From positions 310,001 through 374,000 of the forward strand of contig JANQNQ010000001.1 in the NCBI GenBank assembly GCA_028279515.1: a stretch of DNA of 64,000 nt, given 5' to 3'. The position numbers and the translations under genes are program-made. Below are positions 1 through 8,977 of the stretch, piece by piece (the first letter of the stretch is position 1; every line of letters starts with the position of its first letter). Source of the stretch: Flavobacteriaceae bacterium (lineage in GTDB: Bacteria > Bacteroidota > Bacteroidia > Flavobacteriales > Flavobacteriaceae). Under the pieces are notes generated by a model. It was not told where the DNA came from. It worked only from the letters and a program-made list of their open reading frames with translations, and did no database searches.

Positions 1-2440
1 TTCCCACTTGGGTCGCCTCTAGTACCATGTTGCCACTGTCGAACCAACTAACGACCGGGTCACCATTCTCGGCAGGGTCCATAGTGACACCATCTTCAAA
101 GGCTCCCTTGTCAGCTTGGTACCACATGAGGTTACCTGCCAATACCCCTCCTGGAACACAGTTTAAAAAGTCACCGTCAAAGGTGAATATCCCATCATCT
201 TGCATGGCATCACGTTGTACAGTAGCATCACAGAACAAGAGCCCTGAGGCGCCAATGGTAACATTGCTGTTCGTGAAATTCTGCGCATGCCAACCTATTA
301 AGGTGTTGTCCCAATTGGTCATGGACATCCCAGAAGAATTGAACATCTCATTACCATTGATCACGTTGTTCATGTCCCAACTCCCGAAGTTCTGGTCTAC
401 AGCATCATTGAGTTCGAACATCTCGGCCATTCGTGTCACATTGGTGGTCACCCAAGTGGAGATGTCCCAATTGAAGGCATCGGCATTTCGGAACATACCA
501 GACATGTTAATGTCACTGGCCGTGAAGCGGTTGCTCCACAGGTCCAAGTTGGTTCCTTGAAAGGCCGTCGCCGAATTGAACATGTATCTAAAGTTTCCAC
601 AGCTTGTAGGCATCCAATTCCCGAGATCCTGATCAAATGCTGTCGCTCCATTGAACATCTCGACCATACTAATTACATTACTTACGTCCCAATTGCCTAA
701 ATTCTGATCTATGGCATTATTGCTCTCAAACATCTCGGCCATTCGTGTCACATTGGTAGTCACCCAAGTGGAAATGTCCCAATTGAAGGCATCGGCATTT
801 CGAAACATCCCAGACATGTTGATGTCACTGGCTGTAAAACGGTTGCTCCACTGGTCAAGGTTGGTCCCTTGAAAGGCTGCTGCACTGTTGAACAAATAGG
901 TGAAGTTTGTACAACTTGTTGGCATCCAATTGCCAAGGTCGGCATCGAACGCAACTGCACCATTGAACATTTCTTGCATAGCGATCACATTGCTCACATC
1001 CCAGTTCCCTATCTCTTGGTTGAATATATTGTTGGCTTCGAACATTTCGAACATATTGATCACGTTCGTTGTGACCCACCCTGTAATATCTGCATTGAAG
1101 GCATCGGCATTTCGGAACATGCCCCGCATATTAATATTGCTGGCCGTGAAATGATTGCTCCAATTGTTGAGGCCGAGTCCTTGAAAGGCCATGGCCGAAT
1201 TGAACATATATGAAAAACTTGTACAGCTCGTGGGCGTCCAATTCCCTAGATTCTGGTCAAATGCTGCCGCGCCATTGAACATATCAGACATGCTGGTTAC
1301 GTTACTAACGTCCCAATTGCCTATGCCCTGATCGAAAGAGTCATTATTTCTGAACATCTCGGACATTCCTGTCACATTTGTGGTGACCCAGCCTGTGATA
1401 TCTCCATTGAAGGCATTCGCACCCCAGAACATGCCTCTCATGTCGATGTCACTGGCCAAGAAATGATTATTCCAGTTATTCAATCCCAGCCCTTGAAAGG
1501 TCGTGGCCGAAAGGAACATATAGGAAAAATTTGTACAGCTGGTAGGTGTCCAATTGCCAAGGTCGGCATTGAACGTGGTAGCATTTCGAAACATTTCAAC
1601 TAAGCTGGTTACGTTACTAACATCCCAGTTACCGATATCGCGGTTGAAAAGGTCATTGAGATAAAACATTCGACCCATGTTCGTTACATTGGTGGTCACC
1701 CAACCGGTTATGTCTGCATTGAATGCATCTGCATTTTGGAACATGGCGCCCATATTAATATTGCTGGCCGTGAAGTGGTTGTTCCAATTCTCCAGACCGA
1801 TTCCTTGAAAGGCAGAGGCCGCGCTAAACATTCCGCCAAACTGATTCACGCTGGTGGGCGTCCAGTTCCCAAGATCTTGATTGAAGACAGAGGCTCTGTC
1901 GAACATGAAAGACATAATCGTTATGTTGCTTACATCCCAAGAATTGAATGCAGTGGTTCCCACTAGCGAAAAGCATCTAGAGAACATTTCTTGCGTATTT
2001 GTGCAAACGGAAAGATCGGGAGCATCACTGGCCGTGACATCTAGATTCTCGCACCCAAGAAATGCTCTGTAAAAGGAAGACCAAACAATGTTTCCCCATT
2101 GGTTGACGTCTAAAATCTTTAGGCGATCCCCTCCGTTATTAAATCGAATGTTGAAGGTTCCTTGCACACGAATGGTGTAGGTGCCAGCTGCACCAAAATC
2201 ATGGGTGACGGGGCCGGTAAGTCCAAACTCGTCAAAAGTACCGTCATTGTTCCAGTCCACGTCATAGTTTGCGGTTCCAACGGTTGGAATTGTTATTGAT
2301 GTGCTGTTAGAGGCACCAGGGTTGTCCGTTTTCCATGTGGTGATGAACTCTGTTTGAGCCCAGAGCCCCATGGTGGTCATTATGCTCATACAGAAAAGCG
2401 GTATGAGCACTTTAAGGTTTACGTAGTAATTCTTCTTCAT
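1..2440 (-). CDS. BspA-like/DUF285 repeat surface protein (3' part outside window)
   Basis: The minus-strand frame opens with ATG at 2440 and stays open to the window edge, so at least 813 codons are seen and the C-terminus is missing. The N-terminus (MKKNYYVNLK, hydrophobic stretch, LWAQ) is a signal peptide. Residues of about 30-100 form a small beta domain with YDVDWNNDGTFDEFG and YTIRVQG. A long run of DUF285 (BspA-like) repeats follows, with the recurring pattern N-V-T-x-M-x-E-M-F...F-N-x-D-I-x-x-W-V-T-T. The repeats end near position 300 in a cap (GWHAQN region). The last visible part (LMWYQADKGA..GDPVVSWFDSGN) resembles the LamG-like domain of T9SS cargo, so a sorting domain may lie beyond the edge. 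DUF285 proteins are surface-exposed in many bacteria; a role in adhesion is an inference. Confidence 0.85.
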   Translation of the reverse strand, partial: MKKNYYVNLKVLIPLFCMSIMTTMGLWAQTEFITTWKTDNPGASNSTSITIPTVGTANYDVDWNNDGTFDEFGLTGPVTHDFGAAGTYTIRVQGTFNIRFNNGGDRLKILDVNQWGNIVWSSFYRAFLGCENLDVTASDAPDLSVCTNTQEMFSRCFSLVGTTAFNSWDVSNITIMSFMFDRASVFNQDLGNWTPTSVNQFGGMFSAASAFQGIGLENWNNHFTASNINMGAMFQNADAFNADITGWVTTNVTNMGRMFYLNDLFNRDIGNWDVSNVTSLVEMFRNATTFNADLGNWTPTSCTNFSYMFLSATTFQGLGLNNWNNHFLASDIDMRGMFWGANAFNGDITGWVTTNVTGMSEMFRNNDSFDQGIGNWDVSNVTSMSDMFNGAAAFDQNLGNWTPTSCTSFSYMFNSAMAFQGLGLNNWSNHFTASNINMRGMFRNADAFNADITGWVTTNVINMFEMFEANNIFNQEIGNWDVSNVIAMQEMFNGAVAFDADLGNWMPTSCTNFTYLFNSAAAFQGTNLDQWSNRFTASDINMSGMFRNADAFNWDISTWVTTNVTRMAEMFESNNAIDQNLGNWDVSNVISMVEMFNGATAFDQDLGNWMPTSCGNFRYMFNSATAFQGTNLDLWSNRFTASDINMSGMFRNADAFNWDISTWVTTNVTRMAEMFELNDAVDQNFGSWDMNNVINGNEMFNSSGMSMTNWDNTLIGWHAQNFTNSNVTIGASGLLFCDATVQRDAMQDDGIFTFDGDFLNCVPGGVLAGNLMWYQADKGAFEDGVTMDPAENGDPVVSWFDSGNMVLEATQVG
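300..2010 (-). repeat. DUF285 repeat array with exact 312-bp higher-order period
   Basis: The marker ttgaaggcat (or its close variant) begins at 471, 783, 1095, 1407 and 1719, so five copies are spaced exactly 312 bp apart. Each 104-aa unit holds four DUF285 sub-repeats: three of 25 aa (INM.GMF, NVT.M.EMF and NVI.M.EMF types) and a fourth of 29 aa that ends WSNRFTAS or WNNHFTAS. The sub-repeat order is the same in every unit. The array lies inside the coding sequence and keeps the frame. Confidence 0.85.
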
Positions 2441-3043
2441 AATTGGTAAAATTTGGTTATAGGTTTAGGTTTGCCGCTAACACAGCATAATGGTCTTGAC
2501 AACCATTGGGAGCATAGCTCATACCAGCGGTTGTTTTGGGTCGGGTGGGCCAGGTTGGGGGAGTTACTCTGATCCTGTCGAACACCGTTACACCCAAAAA
2601 AGGCGACTGGGGAGTTCAACTATGAAAAAGGTCTTGTGGGATTTTCTAATTCCTGAAGGTTTGCTTCAAATGGGGTCAATGATTTGATGATAAATGCAGT
2701 GGGTCTTCAGTAACTGGGTAGGGTAGGAATGCACGAAGCACAAAAAAGTAGGTTTTTTTCATAATTAATTTGATTTGGGTTGTTAAAAGCGTACCTCTCG
2801 TTACGATTGATGTTAAAATTTAGTTGCTAATGCGAAGTAGTCAATGCCTTGACTTCGAGATACTTGTGTGAATTTAAGAAGGAAGTGGTAGAAATTGATA
2901 AGAAATTACAGATTCGGAAGCAACAGGTTAATAAACGGTCGAATCGGGGATGTATTCGGTAAGCGCATATTTCACAAATAGGGCTTCTTATAAGTGAAAA
3001 ACGTAAGAATCATACTAGAGCAAGTATGACATGAAATAGGGAA
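2441..3043. other. Intergenic region, no gene seen
   Basis: About 600 bp separate the surface-protein start from the response-regulator stop. Short frames here lack family resemblance and I do not believe them. The region should hold the promoter of the surface-protein gene on the minus strand, but no TAnnTTTG box in the right place is obvious. Confidence 0.5.
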
Positions 3044-3802
3044 TTAAATGTTCTTTCCTTCCAATCTCTGTTGTAATTCTTCCTGTTTTCTTCGTGAGAC
3101 TGGTAACATGGTCTTGTCGAACAAATGGCAATAAAACCCATCTGACTTGTGAATGCTTTTCACATAGTTAAAATTAACAAGATACTGCTTGTGGATCCTC
3201 ATGAAGATATCATTGGGGAGTATTTTTTCAAATCCACCAATGTTCTTTATTGTGACGATCTTTTCCCGATCTTTTAGATAAAGCGTGGTATAGTTTCCAT
3301 CTGATTTGCAGTACAGAATTTCAGCGATTCGAACGATCTGGATGATCTTTCTACCAGGGACAGCAATGTAATCTCTAAGATTCTGCTGCTCATTTTTTTC
3401 TCTTTTTTGTTGAATGCTTTCTCGGGCACGAGCAATGGCCATCAAAAGCTCCTTGATGTCTATTGGCTTTAACAAATAGTCCACTGGGCTATATTTGAAT
3501 GCTTTTAGGGCATATTCATCAAAACTGGATATAAAGATTATTTCTGCATCATTTTGGTTGACGATATCTAGAAGGTCAAATCCTGTATCTGAGTTTAACA
3601 TGATATCAAGAAACATCAGCTCAGGTTTGGTTTTATCTATTAATAGGATCGCTTCATCAAGGCTATTGGCGATTCCTGACAAGGTTAGTTCTGGGCAATA
3701 GGTTTTTAGATGATGACATAATAGATCAACACTTTTGGAATCATCGTCTACGACAACTGCTGTTATTTTTTGACGCTGTATGCTTGTTTTAAACTCGCCC
3801 AT
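3044..3802 (-). CDS. LytTR-family response regulator
   Basis: Length 252 aa. Residues of about 12-130 form a receiver domain: acidic triad VVVDDD near 18-21, phospho-acceptor Asp66 in LMFLDIML, and the conserved Lys112 in DYLLKPI. Residues of about 145-250 form a LytTR DNA-binding domain (PGRKIIQIVRIAEILYC, then FMRIHKQYLVN and LPVSRRKQEEL). Phosphorylation by the adjacent kinase would control DNA binding at promoters. Its ATG (3802-3800) abuts the stop codon of the upstream sensor kinase (3805-3803), so the two are surely co-transcribed and translationally coupled. The target genes are not shown by the sequence; the neighbouring surface-protein gene is a candidate only by position. Confidence 0.93.
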   Translation of the reverse strand: MGEFKTSIQRQKITAVVVDDDSKSVDLLCHHLKTYCPELTLSGIANSLDEAILLIDKTKPELMFLDIMLNSDTGFDLLDIVNQNDAEIIFISSFDEYALKAFKYSPVDYLLKPIDIKELLMAIARARESIQQKREKNEQQNLRDYIAVPGRKIIQIVRIAEILYCKSDGNYTTLYLKDREKIVTIKNIGGFEKILPNDIFMRIHKQYLVNFNYVKSIHKSDGFYCHLFDKTMLPVSRRKQEELQQRLEGKNI

Positions 3803-6800
3803 CTATAGATTGATTGTAACTACAACCCTTGTTCCTTTGGCTTTTTTACCATCCATAAGATCTTCGGTTGTTATTTGTATATTATTTTGTTGCAGTTCGT
3901 TATTGATTTGAATACGCTCGCTCATAATGTTCAAAGCATGCGTCTTATATGTTTCCTTTTTTTGATTTTTAGCAGCTGCAGCCCGGCCAATACCATTGTC
4001 TTCTACGGTGCCTATGACCGTCTCATTTTCAATATGGAATGCTACCTTTAATATCCGATTTTTTTCTTTCGATTCCAAGCCGTGAAGTATGGCGTTTTCT
4101 ACCAAAGGCTGAAACAGCATACATGGAATCTTTATGGATTGAAACGGAGCATCCTTTGGCGTTACATGAAACGAATAGCTTAAATTTTTATCGAGGCGAT
4201 GCTCTTGCAACTTTACATAAGATTTCAAATAATCGATTTCTTCTTGAAGAGAAACGGTTCCTTGGGTCGTCATGTCCATAGTGGCGCGAAGCAACCTTGA
4301 AAAAGAAACGATATAATCGTTAGCTTCTGTTTCTGACTTAAGAATTAGATCACTATACATACCGTTGATTATGCTGAATATGAAGTGGGGATTCATTTGT
4401 AGCCTAAGTGCCTTCAATTCTAAGTTCTTGATTTGACTTTTCTGGAAGGCCTTGACTTTCTGCTTTTCGCGTTGTCTGTACATTACAAGAATCACCGTCC
4501 CGACCAGCAATGCAATGAAGCTAATAATAAAAAAGGGTGTTTTGTAAAAGATCTCGGCGACATATAGATCATATCTGATGTCGTTTGCAGACCTTACACC
4601 ATTATCATTGTATCCTCGTATCCGTAGGGTGTAGCTTCCGGGGGGAATCCCATACAGCCTTAGAGTATTTTCATTGTTGAGGTTGACCCAATCGGAGTCC
4701 AGACCTTCTATTAAATATTCATACCTATCCTTTTCGAAGTTAAAGGTGTTGTTAAGCGCAAATTTAACTTCGAAAAAGTTGTTCTTATGATCAAGCCTGA
4801 TCTCCCTACTTTCGTGAAAGGGAACCATGACCTCCATTATTGAGTCCGTTTCCTTTTGATAGTGTTTTACACTTAAGGCTCCAATGGAGACCGTATCGTT
4901 ATACCCAGTAAGTTCATATGCATTGATCTTATGAACACCATTGGTTCCCCCAAATAATAATATACTATCATTCAGCTTAAGGTTAGACCGATGATTAAAT
5001 TCGTTATTGTACACCTCCTGAGAAACGAAATAACTACTTATATGTTTGGTTGCCTTGTCCAATCGATTGAACCCATTATAGGTGCTTAGCCAAAGTGCGT
5101 CATCGGTCTCCAATATGCCACAAACGATCTTGTCAGACAGTCCATCTGACATATCGTAGTGTTTGACCTTATTTCCATTGGCGATATGTGTAAGGCCGCT
5201 GGTACTGCCCAACCAAACTTCGTTGTTGGTATCGATATAAAGGTCTACAAGATGATTGTTGGGAATTGATAGTTCACCCTTGTTCTCGGCATAATGAACC
5301 ACATTTCGTTTCTTAGGATCGAAATGATAGGCTCCCGACCCTGTTGCTATCCAAAGTGTTTCGTCTGGCATTTGTATAATGTTCCGGACGATGTTGTTTG
5401 TAATGCTTGTATCTTCATTGAATTGACTGTAATCTATGTAACTCTCACTCTTCTCGTTGAAGAGATATAACCCGGTGGAAGACCCGATCCATATGTGGTC
5501 TTCGTCCTTTCTTTCAAGAATTGTGCAATCGCCCTCGATCTCGTAGACGCCTCTCTTCCCTGAGACCAGATTCACCTTATAAAGCTTATTAAATTCCACA
5601 CCCCAGATGAGACTATCTCCTTGTACCAAAATAGAGTAGAAGTTACTGTCCTCAATTATATTGGTCACCCTTGAATCGTCATCTATCTTGTAGACACCAC
5701 TATATGAGGTGACATAGATATCTCTGTTATCAGAAACAGTGATCTCTCGAGTGCTTATCTTTTCGTTAGGGTTATTCAAATAATGCTGGGTTGAAGGACG
5801 ACCTAGCTTTACCTTTTCGATCTTATCGATATACCCTATGAACAAGTGACCTTGATGGTCCTCTACAACATTCATGGGCTTTTGTTCAGTATGAAGGCCA
5901 ACCACCTCTTTCAAGTGGAGCTCTTCCTCCATTACAAATTTCCAACAAGATAGGCGATGGTCATTGTAACTCACCACCATGTTGCTCAAGACCCAGTACA
6001 GTTCAAAGGGTAACATCAATTCGTACGCTTCGGCTTCAGGAATATATATGTAGTTATATTGATGTTCTTGATACCAAAAAGACCCGCTTTCGTCTAATTC
6101 GGATACCACCTCAGAATAGATGCTCCTTGGGAGAAATGAACTTTCCTCTGCCAAGACCTTGATCAGCTTTAAACTGTCATTATCTATCTCATAGATGCTG
6201 CTCGAATCCCTGACAATTGTTCTTTCATCCGAAGTGATAGATAGGTCCAGGCGCTTATTGCCCACGATAGCATCATTCCTATAGATGACTGTGGAGTCGC
6301 TTTCGTCGAGTCTTACCACATGCCCCCAATTTGTTCCAAACCATATGGAGCCATCAGGTTTTTCGGTAAACGATCGAACACCTAGGTCAACTCTTGATTC
6401 CTTTGGTTTCCATTCGTACAACTGCTTCTCATACGAATAAGGGTCGATCTTGTATGCACCTATGTCACAGCCTACCCATATATTTCCCTCCTTGTCCTGA
6501 AAGATATCAAAGATCCAACTCGATAGGTCATTCTCCCTTAATTGCAAAGGAATAAAATGTCGTGTATCTCCAAAATTTTTGAAAATGCCTCCTGGTGTAC
6601 CATACCAAAGGAATCCGTCACGATCGACCATTAGGGCACTATTTAGATAGGTCTGACTCTCATACTTAATTGGAAAGTGAAATCGTTTGTAGTTTTGCGC
6701 ATGTGACGAATGACCACAAATGAATACTAGAAACCATAACATCGCAAGCCGAACGAATGGCCCAATAATAGGTGTAAGGTTCCCTTCCATTTGAGGGGTA

Positions 6801-6817
6801 TGGATGATTGATCTCAT
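3803..6817 (-). CDS. Sensor histidine kinase with periplasmic beta-propeller (LytS-type)
   Basis: Length 1004 aa. A signal peptide (FVRLAMLWFLVFICGHSSHAQ) precedes a long periplasmic region of two-component-regulator propeller repeats (for example DGFLWYGTPGGIF, DETLWIATGSGAYHF, NNEVWLGSTSGLTH), then a Y_Y_Y-type domain (YEYLIEGLDSDW, PPGSYTLRIRGYNDNG). One membrane helix (PFFIISFIALLVGTVILVMY) leads to a His_kinase domain with phospho-acceptor motif LQMNPHFIFSIING and to an ATPase domain with QPLVENAILHG and EDNGIGRA. It should sense an extracytoplasmic signal and phosphorylate the LytTR regulator encoded directly after it. In Bacteroidota this architecture often senses glycans, but no glycan-use genes adjoin it here. 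A second ATG nine codons in (6790) would give a more typical signal peptide. Confidence 0.93.
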   Translation of the reverse strand: MRSIIHTPQMEGNLTPIIGPFVRLAMLWFLVFICGHSSHAQNYKRFHFPIKYESQTYLNSALMVDRDGFLWYGTPGGIFKNFGDTRHFIPLQLRENDLSSWIFDIFQDKEGNIWVGCDIGAYKIDPYSYEKQLYEWKPKESRVDLGVRSFTEKPDGSIWFGTNWGHVVRLDESDSTVIYRNDAIVGNKRLDLSITSDERTIVRDSSSIYEIDNDSLKLIKVLAEESSFLPRSIYSEVVSELDESGSFWYQEHQYNYIYIPEAEAYELMLPFELYWVLSNMVVSYNDHRLSCWKFVMEEELHLKEVVGLHTEQKPMNVVEDHQGHLFIGYIDKIEKVKLGRPSTQHYLNNPNEKISTREITVSDNRDIYVTSYSGVYKIDDDSRVTNIIEDSNFYSILVQGDSLIWGVEFNKLYKVNLVSGKRGVYEIEGDCTILERKDEDHIWIGSSTGLYLFNEKSESYIDYSQFNEDTSITNNIVRNIIQMPDETLWIATGSGAYHFDPKKRNVVHYAENKGELSIPNNHLVDLYIDTNNEVWLGSTSGLTHIANGNKVKHYDMSDGLSDKIVCGILETDDALWLSTYNGFNRLDKATKHISSYFVSQEVYNNEFNHRSNLKLNDSILLFGGTNGVHKINAYELTGYNDTVSIGALSVKHYQKETDSIMEVMVPFHESREIRLDHKNNFFEVKFALNNTFNFEKDRYEYLIEGLDSDWVNLNNENTLRLYGIPPGSYTLRIRGYNDNGVRSANDIRYDLYVAEIFYKTPFFIISFIALLVGTVILVMYRQREKQKVKAFQKSQIKNLELKALRLQMNPHFIFSIINGMYSDLILKSETEANDYIVSFSRLLRATMDMTTQGTVSLQEEIDYLKSYVKLQEHRLDKNLSYSFHVTPKDAPFQSIKIPCMLFQPLVENAILHGLESKEKNRILKVAFHIENETVIGTVEDNGIGRAAAAKNQKKETYKTHALNIMSERIQINNELQQNNIQITTEDLMDGKKAKGTRVVVTINL

Positions 6818-6915
6818 GGTATTGTTGTAAAAGCAAAAACCTGACTGCCTTACATTGGGATCTTAAAAATAGGAAAAAATTGAACGAGTAGACAGAGAAA
6901 TTCTAAGACAATGAA

Positions 6916-6950
6916 AAACCCTGAAGTAGAGCGAACTCACTTCAGGGTTT
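6916..6950. terminator. Palindromic hairpin, CCCTGAAGT family copy 1
   Basis: A 12-bp perfect stem, AAACCCTGAAGT with ACTTCAGGGTTT, flanked by A-rich and T-rich ends. With one bulged A the stem extends through GAG/CTC to a CGAA loop. It lies in the gap between the start of the kinase gene and the stop of the beta-barrel gene, where it would terminate the minus-strand sigma-factor operon. It is almost the exact reverse complement of the hairpin at 11989-12021. Confidence 0.8.
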
Positions 6951-6995
6951 CAAGAACAAAGGATAGTAGCATCCTCAAATAAACTTAACCAACTA

Positions 6996-8420
6996 TTAAA
7001 ATTGATAGCTAATTCCAAAAACGAACCCCAGTGATATGGGCTTTATACCGTCATCTTGATACGATTTGATAAAATACTTAAACTGCGGTTCGAAATTGAA
7101 CTTTACATGTTTAGAGATCTGGTAATGTGCCCCCAAGCCTCCAAAAACGCTGAATCCTAATTCGTTTAGATCTTTGGTTTTTCCAAGAATCAATTGCGAG
7201 CCATTAGCGCGACCAATGACTTCGTTTTCATCTAAGAACAATGTGCTAATTCCGGCGTGAGCCGAAATATTGAAGCGTTTCTTAGTGATATCATACCTAA
7301 ATGTTATGGGGGTTTCTATGTAGCTGATTTGCTGTTCTAGTTGCAAAGCACTGCCATTCAAGAATTGTTCTATCGATAGGTTATTAATGCCAGGAGAGAA
7401 AGTCACCCCAGTTAGGTATTGCCCATAGCTTTGTGCGCGCACATTGTTGATCGTACTTTGGTAGTTGACTTTTTGTATGCCAAATTGCAAAAATGCTCGA
7501 TCGGTCAGTTGGTAGCCAATGTGCAAACCGTACCCAAAGGTCAGGTCCTCTCGTTGTCTGCTACTACCAAGACTATCGGTCAAGGCGGCACGATTAGAGA
7601 TCAGGTCATACGAATGAACATTTAATGTGGCGGTTAGTATCCACGGGAACTTTGTAGCGGCTAAGCTGTCTTTTTTGTTAGGCAAAGTAGATACAAGTGG
7701 TCGCTTGACCCTTTTCCTTTTCTCAGTCTTAGCAACTGTACTGTCGACACTTGCTTTTTTGTCGGCTTTTGGTGTGGCAGGCATTGATGATGCTTCGGCA
7801 ATACGGTCTTTGTCAGAGCTGTTTCCTTCTGAAATATTAGTTGTCGGAGTTTCGGTTTCGCTAATTTCTTCTTTTGTTGGTTTTTTGTCGGTAGATTGGG
7901 AATTTGTTTTTTTCGCTTCCGCGGAAGCGATATCAGCGGTGTTCATTTTTACCGAGCGACCATTGTTTTGTGTACGATCGGCTCTCTTTCTTGAGAGCCC
8001 TTCAGCTGAATCATTTGCCGAAATTGATGGGTCGTTATCTATATGTATACTTTTATTCGCGACCGAAGCAGGATCTTCGCTGCCCTTTTCTATCCTTTCA
8101 ACAACTGAAGACGAACCGTCACCATTTGTTGGGACATCAGGGAGGGCCACTTCATTGCTCTCTAGTGATGGTTTTATCTCAATTTGATCCGTATTTGGAA
8201 GCGTTTCATCTGGTGAGGCAAAATAATAGATGCCACTGCCTACAAGCAATAAACTCAGCCCACCAATGATCCAAAACCAAACGGGGGCAGGTCTTTTCTT
8301 GCCTTCTTCTTTCAACGTTGATTCAATGGATTTCCAAACCCCGTCAGAAGGAGCCTCCAAATGGTCCTTGAATTGTTCGCGAATGGCTTTTCCTATGTCT
8401 TTTCTTTCATTCATATGCAT
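6996..8420 (-). CDS. Membrane-anchored protein with C-terminal outer-membrane beta-barrel, sigma-factor partner
   Basis: Length 474 aa. Residues 1-46 are cytoplasmic and charged (IGKAIREQFKDHLEAPSDGVW), 47-68 form a membrane helix (VWFWIIGGLSLLLVGSGIYYF), 70-255 are a low-complexity Ser/Glu/Lys/Asn/Thr linker, and about 256-474 look like an OmpA/PorT-type barrel that ends in ISYQF with a terminal Phe. The start overlaps the ECF sigma gene. An ATG at 8414 forms a classic ATGA overlap with the sigma stop and is an equally good start. Bacteroidota often place such a protein after an ECF sigma factor, where the N-terminal part may act like an anti-sigma factor. That role is inferred; no zinc anti-sigma motif is visible. 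Confidence 0.8.
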   Translation of the reverse strand: MHMNERKDIGKAIREQFKDHLEAPSDGVWKSIESTLKEEGKKRPAPVWFWIIGGLSLLLVGSGIYYFASPDETLPNTDQIEIKPSLESNEVALPDVPTNGDGSSSVVERIEKGSEDPASVANKSIHIDNDPSISANDSAEGLSRKRADRTQNNGRSVKMNTADIASAEAKKTNSQSTDKKPTKEEISETETPTTNISEGNSSDKDRIAEASSMPATPKADKKASVDSTVAKTEKRKRVKRPLVSTLPNKKDSLAATKFPWILTATLNVHSYDLISNRAALTDSLGSSRQREDLTFGYGLHIGYQLTDRAFLQFGIQKVNYQSTINNVRAQSYGQYLTGVTFSPGINNLSIEQFLNGSALQLEQQISYIETPITFRYDITKKRFNISAHAGISTLFLDENEVIGRANGSQLILGKTKDLNELGFSVFGGLGAHYQISKHVKFNFEPQFKYFIKSYQDDGIKPISLGFVFGISYQF

Positions 8421-8959
8421 CCATTGGTTTGTGAAACCTCATTGAGGGCGACGATCTTCTGCTTTAAGATCAGCTTCGCTCTGTGCAGGTTCGATTTAGA
8501 GGTGCTTACCGAAATGTTGAGCATGCTTGCGATTTCTTTATGTGAATAGTCGTCTAGCTCATAAAGATTGAAGATCAATCGGTAACGTGTTGGCAACTCT
8601 TGAATTAGCCGTAACAACGTTTGGAGCGGAATGCGCATTTGATCATCATCTACCTTGGTGTCTTCGGTAATGGCTTCGTTGATAATGACGTTGATAAAGG
8701 CTTGCTTTTTATAGCGGTCGATGGCTTTGTTGATGGTGACTCGTTTTAACCACCCTTCAAAAGACCCTTTTCCTTTGTATTGGTGGATGTTTTTGAATAC
8801 GGTTAAGAACGTGTCTTGTAAATTATCTTCAGCTTCTTGTCGGTTGCTACAGTATTTTAGGCACAGCGTGAATAGCACATCTTTAAATTGATGGTATAGG
8901 AGTTCCCTTGCTTTGGGGTCATTCCGTTTACACGCTATGATGAGTTGTTCTAGTTTCAC
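8411..8959 (-). CDS. ECF RNA polymerase sigma factor (sigma-70 family)
   Basis: Length 182 aa, normal for the family. Region 2 is near residues 25-88 (LFTLCLKYCSNRQEAEDNLQ, then DTFLTVFKNIHQYKGKGSFE, GWLKRVTINKAIDRY). Region 4 is near 120-172 (LPTRYRLIFNLYELDDYSHK followed by the helix-turn-helix EIASMLNISVSTSKSNLHRA). It directs RNA polymerase to a stress or envelope regulon that is not identifiable here. It follows a lipoprotein gene by 18 bp and overlaps the downstream membrane/beta-barrel gene, so the three probably form one operon. Confidence 0.95.
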   Translation of the reverse strand: MKLEQLIIACKRNDPKARELLYHQFKDVLFTLCLKYCSNRQEAEDNLQDTFLTVFKNIHQYKGKGSFEGWLKRVTINKAIDRYKKQAFINVIINEAITEDTKVDDDQMRIPLQTLLRLIQELPTRYRLIFNLYELDDYSHKEIASMLNISVSTSKSNLHRAKLILKQKIVALNEVSQTNGCI

Positions 8960-8977
8960 TAAAGGTTTCTCATATGA

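Noticed and set aside
471..1830. Regular repeats as a possible CRISPR array
   Set aside because: The unit is 312 bp and coding, without short identical repeats separated by unique spacers.
448..1966. Many open frames on both strands across the 312-bp repeat array
   Set aside because: They recur with the repeat period and lie in other frames of the single large surface-protein gene, so they are shadows.
2490..2687. A 65-codon plus-strand frame upstream of the response regulator
   Set aside because: No signal peptide, family resemblance or plausible context; composition looks non-coding.
7627..8187. A 186-codon plus-strand frame with hydrophobic stretches
   Set aside because: It is antisense to the low-complexity linker of the beta-barrel protein, whose Ser/Lys-rich codons create an open complement.
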